33,706 nucleotides of DNA, taken from contig DBYI01000103.1 of NCBI GenBank assembly GCA_002310115.1, positions 53,190-86,895 on the forward strand, in the 5' to 3' direction. This document shows, one piece after another, positions 9,601 to 15,176 of this stretch (position 1 is its first letter; each line of letters opens with the position of its first letter). Source of the stretch: Ruminococcus flavefaciens (GTDB taxonomy: Bacteria; Bacillota; Clostridia; Oscillospirales; Ruminococcaceae). A program made the position numbers and the translations under genes. Below the pieces are notes generated by a model. That model worked only from the letters and a program-made list of their open reading frames with translations, was not told the origin of the DNA and did no database searches.

Positions 9601-9967
9601 GAGAGTCACTAAGCTCAGGGTGGAGATAAGCCTGCGCAAGAGCTGTCAGGTAGTGTCCTACAGCATGTCCAGCTATATTGGTATTTTCCCACCCTCCATA
9701 ACGCTTTGCGCCTTTGGTATTCAACCCAGCGTTTTCACGGAAGCCTGCAAGAAGTCTGTCGTTGTCAAACGAAAGAAGGTATTTAAGCTCCTTATCGAAT
9801 GCGTTTGTGCAGTATTCATCCGTCATTGTAACGTCTGCAATTGAAAAGTTCATGATGTCGATACTATCCGCTGCCGTGGTATCGAATACAGGAAAGCTTG
9901 CTGCCGTACAAGCTAAAGCAGCGGATAATCCAAATGATGTCATTCGCGAGATGAATTTCTTTCTCAT
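6614..9967 (-). CDS. GH127-family beta-L-arabinofuranosidase with C-terminal dockerin
   Basis: Secreted 1117-residue enzyme, expected to release terminal beta-L-arabinofuranose from arabinose-bearing glycans; the related GH146 family is an alternative. Order: signal peptide (1-33), catalytic domain (about 40-600) of the DUF1680/GH127 type, a beta-sandwich region (about 640-760), a malectin-like carbohydrate-binding region (about 770-1000), a Thr-rich linker, and a dockerin (about 1030-1110). Catalytic marks are CETCNSYNML (E362, C364) and FWCCTGSG (C431, C432). In characterised HypBA1 the equivalent Glu and three Cys bind zinc, and the first Cys of the CC pair is the nucleophile. The dockerin (GDANCDDAIDMSDAVLIMQA, then ANPNKYG, then ADVDTSSRGLTSGDALRIQE) closely resembles that of the xylanase-esterase at 11833. 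AGGAGG lies 7 nt before the start. Confidence 0.88.
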   Translation of the reverse strand: MRKKFISRMTSFGLSAALACTAASFPVFDTTAADSIDIMNFSIADVTMTDEYCTNAFDKELKYLLSFDNDRLLAGFRENAGLNTKGAKRYGGWENTNIAGHAVGHYLTALAQAYLHPELSDSQRKEISSKMFTLVDGLRECQKNTKGKAGFIWAASHPNGTSVEVQFDNVEVGKANIINEAWVPWYTMHKLIAGIVDIYNATGYEPAKELGSGLGDWVYNRCKTWNSQKHNTVLSIEYGGMNDCLYDLYMITGKDEHAVAAHYFDETNLHEAVLKGGANVLNNKHANTTIPKFIGALKRYIALDGKTVNGEKVNASRYLQYAEAFWDMVINHHTYITGGNSEWEHFGMDDVLDKERTNCNCETCNSYNMLKLSRELFKITGDSKYMDFYENTYYNSILSSQNPETGMTTYFQPMATGYFKVYSSAFDHFWCCTGSGMESFTKLGDTIYMHSDDALYVNMYQSSILNWADKNMKIIQESSIPESDTVKFTINGSGTIDFRFRIPDWMVGKMEISIDGDACSYKTVHGYAQVTGDFNTGDVIELTIPEAVNAYALPDKNTVYGFKYGPVVLSAELGKQDMTTSSTGMWVTIPKDKVTPSENIQISDDLSVSSFMANIGDHLVKEGSSMKFTLKDTDRTLTFSPHYKQYQQRYGIYWNFQSDNTSVERPPRCKKTVTDTVQPGYGQYENDNLHDMQEVNTQGVTDDSTYRYAKSGGYFTYRMAIDKNADYNYLTVKFRKADNKKTIRITVGDAVLYSGALNYNGSEEVYDINIMIPPEIIEKYFEHITADGTEYDVITVGFSSINEEDSAKVCDFIYMTATNPLYQYDSSIAYFVDCGDHDPYTVTGSDKLGYYNSVTEQIYGYDEVTGAAWGLIDDPTDQYNGKSNSGGLYTANTWCDEYNTADGRDKTSTFRYTKNQYENNIDRRISYGFTLHPGKYSIEMCFSDPWNCSTNPSVYANYDSDESICIMEKCITDGKTVSKGEMTVYENGTIQIDIISADKAINVNYIIIRELESIPLPITTTAVTTTTTTSTTTETELSKPTKLGDANCDDAIDMSDAVLIMQALANPNKYGLGGSDKGAITQQGCINADVDTSSRGLTSGDALRIQEYLLHKISSFE

Positions 9968-10000
9968 ATGGATTCCTCCTAAATTTTAATATCCGCTTAT

Positions 10001-10029
10001 ATTTTATATGATAATCAGCACAACTGCAA
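10001..10029 (-). promoter_or_regulatory. Predicted promoter of the GH127 gene
   Basis: TTGCAG (10029-10024), 17-nt spacer, TAAAAT (10006-10001) on the minus strand. The weak TTGCAG/TAAAAT boxes resemble those of the two GH11-type genes at 14783 and 15088. Confidence 0.5.
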
Positions 10030-10168
10030 CCCATAATATAACGCAAAAGGTTGAAAATATTATGCTTTATGTACAATCATGCTAATTTAATGAATTATTG
10101 TGCTGTGCAAATTCACATGTTTTTATTTTTTTCTTTCGCTTAACTCTATGACAAATCACTTCAATAAG

Positions 10169-10197
10169 TTGAATTTGTAACTTCAGTATGATATAAT
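10169..10197 (+). promoter_or_regulatory. Sigma-A promoter of the DUF6678-like gene
   Basis: TTGAAT (10169-10174), 17-nt spacer, TATAAT (10192-10197), 50 nt upstream of the start codon. Confidence 0.7.
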
Positions 10198-10247
10198 AGT
10201 ATCATATTTCAATAGAAATCCTAACAAAGACAACAGGAAGTGATAAT

Positions 10248-10931
10248 ATGCTGCACGATATCTTGCGCGAGGTACTTGACATCCGAAGCGGAAAGCTTCT
10301 CAACACAGACACGCAGAACGAAAATTACTGGAAAACTGTTTTTGATGCAGAATGGAAAGGGAACCTGCACTTTTCAGTTGTAATGTCTGAATTCAACCGT
10401 GATCTTGGGCAGTACTATGTTACTCGTGACGGTCAGCTTATATCGCCAACCTATACATTTACCAAAGCTGACGATAAGCTGTTCAGAAAAATGCAGAGGC
10501 TCATTGACGATGTTGAAAACGGCAAATTCAGCAACAAAAAGACCATGAGAGAAAGAATCTCTTCCTATGTTGAACAAAAAGGCTTAGTTTCGTACATGAA
10601 CAACACAAAATGGCACGAGCTTTTCGAAACTCTCAATAATAATATGAAACATATAGAGATACAATATAAGACCATTTTCGACGAAAACGCACCCGATGAG
10701 TACTGGGCGCTATATGGTGATGAAGAGTTGAGGTATATTAGCCTCGCACAGCTACATTGGCTAAAAATAAAGCACATAATTACTCAATACAGAGACAGAG
10801 GAGCTCTATTGCCGCCTGAAGTAGAAAGCTTTGACAAAAAAGACGAACTTTTGCAGATACTTAGAAAATATAATATTCCATATGAATACGACGAGAATGA
10901 ACAGGCTTTTATAATAATCGGATATAAATAA
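10248..10931 (+). CDS. DUF6678-like cytoplasmic protein of unknown function
   Basis: 227 residues with no signal peptide or membrane segment. The central and C-terminal part (KGLVSYMNNTKWHELFETL, the W of EYWALYGDEE, RGALLPPEV, NIPYEYDENEQAF) follows the pattern I recall for DUF6678 proteins, with conserved NTKW, LPPEV and NIPYE elements. About 100 N-terminal residues precede it and resemble a separate small domain (EWKGNLHFSVVMSEFNRDLG). No function is known to me; similar small proteins often occur in immunity or tandem-array settings, but no toxin gene is visible here. The gene has its own promoter, AGGAAGTG upstream of ATG, and no partner in an operon. Confidence 0.7.
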   Translation: MLHDILREVLDIRSGKLLNTDTQNENYWKTVFDAEWKGNLHFSVVMSEFNRDLGQYYVTRDGQLISPTYTFTKADDKLFRKMQRLIDDVENGKFSNKKTMRERISSYVEQKGLVSYMNNTKWHELFETLNNNMKHIEIQYKTIFDENAPDEYWALYGDEELRYISLAQLHWLKIKHIITQYRDRGALLPPEVESFDKKDELLQILRKYNIPYEYDENEQAFIIIGYK

Positions 10932-10998
10932 TACATATCTCTTCTATGTAATATAATAATAGTTATATATATACATCATCTATGTGTTTTTGCCTTGT

Positions 10999-11048
10999 TT
11001 GACTAAAAATAGTCAATACGCTGATTTTTTCACTGTAACTGATTTTTT
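10999..11048. promoter_or_regulatory. Dyad plus direct repeat upstream of the lipoprotein promoter
   Basis: TTGACTA-AAAA-TAGTCAA (10999-11016) is a perfect 7-bp dyad. CTGATTTTTT occurs twice (11021-11030 and 11039-11048), the second copy ending just before the -35 box. This arrangement fits a regulator-binding region; the regulator is unknown. Confidence 0.4.
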
Positions 11049-11049
11049 G

Positions 11050-11078
11050 TTGAAATCTTATTCTTGTTGTGCTATATT
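11050..11078 (+). promoter_or_regulatory. Predicted promoter of the lipoprotein gene
   Basis: TTGAAA (11050-11055), 17-nt spacer, TATATT (11073-11078). Transcription would begin at about 11085, inside the palindrome at 11081. Confidence 0.5.
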
Positions 11079-11080
11079 AT

Positions 11081-11112
11081 AACAGGTCATAAAAATGATA
11101 TTATGACCTGTT
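11081..11112. promoter_or_regulatory. Perfect 12-bp palindrome at the predicted transcription start
   Basis: AACAGGTCATAA, 8-nt spacer, TTATGACCTGTT. It covers the expected start of the lipoprotein mRNA, so it could be an operator or a stabilising 5' hairpin. It is followed by TTTTCTATT and could also end readthrough from the gene at 10248. Confidence 0.5.
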
Positions 11113-11161
11113 TTCTATTACTATAGAAAACAATATAATTATATTAACAGGAGCAATAAAT

Positions 11162-11770
11162 ATGAAAAGAAAAATGGTAATTGCAATGGCACTAACAATG
11201 CTTCTCTGTGGCTGCAGCGAAGCCACAAACGATTCAGCAAAAGACAGCACAACTGAAAAAACTACCGCTACTACAGCTACATCGGAAGAAACCACTGCCG
11301 AGGCAACAACTAACGAAAACGAAGAAAAGACCACAACGACAGATGCAGAAGAAAACACAACAGTTGCTGACGAAGAGAGTACAACTGCAGATTCTGAAAG
11401 CGTAACTGCTTCACTTAACGATGACATTTTCGAGGGATTGTACTACGACAAAAACGACAGCAATAACTCACTTTCTATTGACCGAAAGAACGATCAACTC
11501 TACAATGTACATATCACTCACAAAAAAACTGATACAGTAACTGAAGAGTGGTTTTTCACAGGAGAATTCAATGGCAGACAGGTTCTTAACTACGAAAATT
11601 GCTGCAAAAGCACTATTACTACTAGTGAAGACGGATCTGTTATGAGCGGAACAGACTATCTTGACGGAACAGGCTATATCAAGATCTCTGAAACCGGTAT
11701 TGAAACAGGTATAATATGGGTCGATGACAAGGAAAACGCTGGCGCAGAAGATTTCTTTATAAAGCAATAA
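11162..11770 (+). CDS. Surface lipoprotein of unknown function
   Basis: 202 residues. The N-terminus MKRKMVIAMALTMLLCGC is a lipoprotein signal with a lipobox ending at the Cys of LCGC (residue 18), so the protein should be lipid-anchored outside the membrane. Residues ~20-85 form a Thr/Glu-rich disordered spacer, like the linkers of neighbouring secreted proteins. The C-terminal ~115 residues (from DDIFEGLYYDK) form a small acidic, probably beta-rich domain with aromatic residues and two adjacent Cys (NCCKS). I do not recognise the domain. AGGAG lies 8 nt before ATG. Transcription is convergent with the xylanase-esterase gene, and the two share the terminator at 11779. Confidence 0.8.
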   Translation: MKRKMVIAMALTMLLCGCSEATNDSAKDSTTEKTTATTATSEETTAEATTNENEEKTTTTDAEENTTVADEESTTADSESVTASLNDDIFEGLYYDKNDSNNSLSIDRKNDQLYNVHITHKKTDTVTEEWFFTGEFNGRQVLNYENCCKSTITTSEDGSVMSGTDYLDGTGYIKISETGIETGIIWVDDKENAGAEDFFIKQ

Positions 11771-11778
11771 ACAGTATA

Positions 11779-11818
11779 AAAAGTCGGAATATCACACACA
11801 GGATATTCCGACTTTTTT
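11779..11818. terminator. Bidirectional terminator between convergent genes
   Basis: AAAGTCGGAATATC and GATATTCCGACTTTTTT form a stem of about 14 bp with an 8-nt loop. A runs on the left and T runs on the right allow use by the lipoprotein gene (+) and the xylanase-esterase gene (-). Confidence 0.85.
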
Positions 11819-11832
11819 CGTTTATTTACAGA

Positions 11833-14667
11833 TTATAAACTCTTTATCAGTCCAAGCAGGAACTGCTGAATCTTAAGAGCATCATTTGAAGTAATTCCCT
11901 TTGAGCTTGTATCAACATCAGCATTCTGCTTGCCCTGCTCAGTGAGAGCACGCTCGTCTGTACCGCCAACACCGTACTTATTAGGATTTGCAAGTGACTG
12001 CATAATGAGAACAGCGTCTGCCATATCCACCTGACCGTCGAGGTTAGCATCTCCCGATACCAACGTACTCTGACCTGCATCCTTTATAGTAACAGGATAC
12101 TCAATTTTTGAGATGTACATTCTCATCGAACCATTTACATAAGCATCGCCTGAGAATCTTACGGTGTATGAACCCTGCGTTAGGGTATTGAACTTGTTGC
12201 CGCTTGTTTTTGTGCCGTCTTCGCTGATTACATATGCTATACTCGGACTTAATGAGATATCATCGTATTGCGTTGGCTCACCATACATCGTACCTGCCCT
12301 GTTTCCATCTGCTTCAAACCAGCGGATAGCACTTCGTGCTTTTACGGATAATCCTGAGAGATCGAGATCTTCACCAGCGCTATAAACAGTTTTCGTAGGA
12401 TATGATACTACCTCTGTAAGCTCGTATTCGGGTATCAGTGTGATTGTCACCAAGGGAGCTTCCGTAGTTGTTGAAGAAGTTGTGGTAGTTGTTGGTTTTG
12501 TTGTAGTTGTAGTTGAAGTAGTAGTTGTTGTAGTTGTAGTTGTAGTTGTAGTTGAGGTTGTGGTAGTAGTTGTGGTTGTGGTAGTAGTTGTAGTTGTTGT
12601 TGTAGTTGTTGTAACAGTCTGTGCTGAAGAAACATATTTGTCAATCACGTCTGCCCAGAAATTACCTATCTTCTTGTAACCGCCACCATTTGGATGAAGC
12701 TGATCGCTGCTGATATCATTCATACCATCAAGGCAACCATGAACATCTGCAAATCTTACATTCTTGCCCTTACTAGCATACTCTTCAGCAACTTTTTTAA
12801 CAGTACTGTTGTAGCTTGCAATCTCCTGAGTATTTCCACCGTAAGCTGTGTGCTCGGGAACAGAAGCAATGAATATCATTCCGTCAGATTTCATCTCAGA
12901 AAGCATATAATCCAGAACAGCCCGCAGGTCTGACGCACAGGCATCCATTGAGCGATTTGCAGTCAGATCATTTGTACCTATCATAAGGAGAATAATATCC
13001 GGATCTGCCTTCTTGACAGCACTATTATTCTTGAGTTCATTGTACAAACTTCCCTTACCGCCCTGCTGTTGTCCCCAACTAGGAACTTCCTTTATCTGAT
13101 AACCGCTGAAGCCTGCATGATTGTCATCATAGGTGATACCATTTGCTGTCGCGCTATCCCTGCCGTTTGGACCTACCATATCTATCTTTGAATAGCCCAT
13201 TTTCTTGAGTGCGTCGTAGAGATACTTCCTATATCCGCCCTGTTCACCATCTCCGTTGGTGATAGAGTCACCAACAGGCATGATCTTTATGGTACTGTTC
13301 TTTGAAAGATTTGTAGCAGTCGGATAATCATTGTTTTCATTATTATTCTGCTGCTCACTTCCAGAGTTGTCAACTGTTCCCTTTCCTGTCACTACAGACG
13401 AGGATTTGCCTGACTTTGATACCTGTACTGCATCTACATAGAAGTCACAAAGGTCACCAGAACTCTCAGGAGTCTCAATATAAAGTATCATATCTCCTGA
13501 ATTTGATGGAATAGTAAACTCGGTATTCTCAAGCTTGGTCCACTCGCCGCTCTTTGCTGAACAATCAGCTATCTGTGTATAGGACGCACTATTGCCTTCG
13601 CCTTGCTGCAAAGACATCTGAAGCGTTACAGTACTGCCTGATTTCTGAAGGACAGCCGCACTGAAGCTGTATGTCTCGCCTGCAACAAAAGCATTCGGAT
13701 CCAGCGCAATGGCTGCACCGTTCCATTCGTTTTCTCTGCCTGTAACGTAAATCGACCTTGCTCCGTCATAGTAATTATTGCTGTTAGTCTCTACAGAAGC
13801 ACTGCCTCTTCCAGACCAGTCACCTATACCGCTTTCAAAGTCGTTTGTAAAGTAATCTCCGTTTGAGTCAGGTTCAACTGTTTTCTCTGGTGTTATATCC
13901 TCATTATTAGTTGTTTCATCGTCATTCAGTCCGTTCTGGTAAACTCTTACGCTCTTAACATTGGCTGAACCATTCGATCTGTACCCCTCGATGTTGAGAG
14001 ATACCTCATAAAGAGTACCCGACATATCAAGACCAGCCTTTGACCATGCGTCAAAGTGCTTGCCTACGTGAATAGTACCCTTCATATAGTTAGTTGTATT
14101 GTTTCTTGAACCGCTTGTCTGACGAATACTCCAGTACTGTGGGAAAGTAGCTGTACCATCAAGAGAAGGCTGGTTGTAACGCATTGTCTTAGCAATATCG
14201 TATGTATTTCCGTCAAGAGTAACTGTTCCCTTTCTCTCTGCACCGTTTCCGGGTGGACGCCAGTCGCCCCAACCTTCAACGATGTAGTATTCCATAAGAG
14301 GATTTCTAGTCCAGCCATATACACACATATAGGAATTGCCCTTAGGTGTATATTCAACGTCATAGGTCAGTACTATATCAGAACCTATCTGCTTGTAATT
14401 CTTCTTTTGGCTGTCGTAGTTCTTACCCATACGAGCCAGGAAGTTTTCAATTCCACTCCATGAGCAGGTGAAAGAGCCTGCGCTCGGGTTCATAGAAGCC
14501 TGACCAGTATAATTCTGGTTCCACATTTCGTAATCGTAACCGCCTATGCTTCCTCTTGTCTGCTGATCGGCAGCCTGAACCAATGATGGAGCAGAGGGAA
14601 TACCTGCTGTCAGCATAGCGGCACTAAGACCAACGCTGACAAACTTTTTGAAAATGCCATTGTCCAT
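11833..14667 (-). CDS. Trimodular GH11 xylanase - CBM22 - CE3 acetylxylan esterase with dockerin
   Basis: Secreted cellulosomal enzyme of 944 residues from ATG 14667 (MDNGIFKK; GAGG 10 nt upstream, whereas the ATG three codons earlier is too close). Order: signal peptide (1-33); GH11 endo-1,4-beta-xylanase (about 39-245) with nucleophile E126 (YGWTRNPLMEYYIVE) and acid/base E227 (NIEGYRSNG); CBM22 xylan-binding module (about 271-420); SGNH/CE3 esterase (about 458-680) with GDSIT (S468), GTND (564-567) and the DQLHPN His (H658); a long poly-Thr linker; an Ig-like (Big-type) module; and a C-terminal dockerin (GDANLDGQVDMADAVLIMQS, ANPNKYG, ADVDTSSKGITSNDALKIQQ). It should cut the xylan backbone and remove acetyl groups in one polypeptide. 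All catalytic residues are present, making it the intact reference for the degenerate GH11-like proteins nearby. Confidence 0.95.
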   Translation of the reverse strand: MDNGIFKKFVSVGLSAAMLTAGIPSAPSLVQAADQQTRGSIGGYDYEMWNQNYTGQASMNPSAGSFTCSWSGIENFLARMGKNYDSQKKNYKQIGSDIVLTYDVEYTPKGNSYMCVYGWTRNPLMEYYIVEGWGDWRPPGNGAERKGTVTLDGNTYDIAKTMRYNQPSLDGTATFPQYWSIRQTSGSRNNTTNYMKGTIHVGKHFDAWSKAGLDMSGTLYEVSLNIEGYRSNGSANVKSVRVYQNGLNDDETTNNEDITPEKTVEPDSNGDYFTNDFESGIGDWSGRGSASVETNSNNYYDGARSIYVTGRENEWNGAAIALDPNAFVAGETYSFSAAVLQKSGSTVTLQMSLQQGEGNSASYTQIADCSAKSGEWTKLENTEFTIPSNSGDMILYIETPESSGDLCDFYVDAVQVSKSGKSSSVVTGKGTVDNSGSEQQNNNENNDYPTATNLSKNSTIKIMPVGDSITNGDGEQGGYRKYLYDALKKMGYSKIDMVGPNGRDSATANGITYDDNHAGFSGYQIKEVPSWGQQQGGKGSLYNELKNNSAVKKADPDIILLMIGTNDLTANRSMDACASDLRAVLDYMLSEMKSDGMIFIASVPEHTAYGGNTQEIASYNSTVKKVAEEYASKGKNVRFADVHGCLDGMNDISSDQLHPNGGGYKKIGNFWADVIDKYVSSAQTVTTTTTTTTTTTTTTTTTTTSTTTTTTTTTTTTSTTTTTKPTTTTTSSTTTEAPLVTITLIPEYELTEVVSYPTKTVYSAGEDLDLSGLSVKARSAIRWFEADGNRAGTMYGEPTQYDDISLSPSIAYVISEDGTKTSGNKFNTLTQGSYTVRFSGDAYVNGSMRMYISKIEYPVTIKDAGQSTLVSGDANLDGQVDMADAVLIMQSLANPNKYGVGGTDERALTEQGKQNADVDTSSKGITSNDALKIQQFLLGLIKSL
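12464..12612. repeat. Poly-Thr coding simple repeat
   Basis: About 150 bp of near-perfect GTT/GTA (ACA/AAC-type) trinucleotides that encode a run of roughly 50 residues, almost all Thr, joining the CE3 and Ig-like modules. Such a tract can expand or contract by slippage in units of one codon without a frameshift. The valine-rich frame on the opposite strand is a by-product. Confidence 0.85.
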
Positions 14668-14782
14668 TGTGATCATTCCTCACTTTCTTTACAGTAATTT
14701 TTCATGTCCTTTTCGGTTGAAATAAGGCACAAAAACTGTCATTATGCTTTTGTGTCCCATCCTTTTCTCAACTCTTAATATA

Positions 14783-14811
14783 ATTTTATTACATTTCCAC
14801 TAATTATGCAA
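14783..14811 (-). promoter_or_regulatory. Predicted promoter of the xylanase-esterase gene
   Basis: TTGCAT (14811-14806), 17-nt spacer, TAAAAT (14788-14783) on the minus strand, giving a 5' leader of about 110 nt. Confidence 0.55.
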
Positions 14812-15063
14812 GTCATTTCTTGCGAAAATATTTATTTTAAACAAATACCTAAACGCTGTGAGCTTCGTATCTGATAAATTAATCCATCTTAAAAAGACTT
14901 TCGTACCCCAACCATTTTTTAACTGCTGATAATATAAATACACAATTCATATAGAACGATACTAGCAATAGAATACTTGCCACAAATGTTGCTCTTAAAG
15001 TACCCAAATCTTTCCTGGCATTTATCGAAACCTATCTCACAAAAGCAATAACAGTTCAAAAAA
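14812..15063. other. Divergent intergenic region between two GH11-type genes
   Basis: Part of a 509-bp gap between divergently transcribed dockerin genes. It is AT-rich and I see no supported gene. The promoters lie at its edges (14783-14811 and 15088-15116), leaving about 275 bp between the two -35 boxes for shared regulator binding. Confidence 0.6.
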
Positions 15064-15078
15064 TGTTGAAATTCAACA
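15064..15078. promoter_or_regulatory. Perfect dyad upstream of the -35 box
   Basis: TGTTGAA-A-TTCAACA, a 7-bp inverted repeat around one base, ends 9 nt before the -35 box of the gene at 15177. The size and position suit a dimeric activator or repressor; the regulator is unknown. Confidence 0.4.
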
Positions 15079-15087
15079 ATATTCGAC

Positions 15088-15116
15088 TTGTATTGTTATA
15101 GAAAAAGGCATAAAAT
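15088..15116 (+). promoter_or_regulatory. Predicted promoter of the second three-module GH11-like gene
   Basis: TTGTAT (15088-15093), 17-nt spacer, TAAAAT (15111-15116). GACTTG[C/T]AT and TAAAAT are shared with the divergent promoter at 14783. Confidence 0.5.
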
Positions 15117-15176
15117 GAATATAATGGATAGTTGTATCCTGTTGTTTTTCATTTCTCATTTTGTGGAGGTGTATTT

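Noticed and set aside
9401..9844. 147-codon plus-strand open frame
   Set aside because: Antisense to the conserved GH127 catalytic domain; no ribosome site and no protein-family signature.
12464..12612. CRISPR-like repetition
   Set aside because: Units are three bases long with no spacers; it is a coding microsatellite for a Thr linker.
12440..12679. Plus-strand reading frame encoding a poly-Val protein
   Set aside because: It is the complement of the poly-Thr linker in the xylanase-esterase gene, with no ribosome site.
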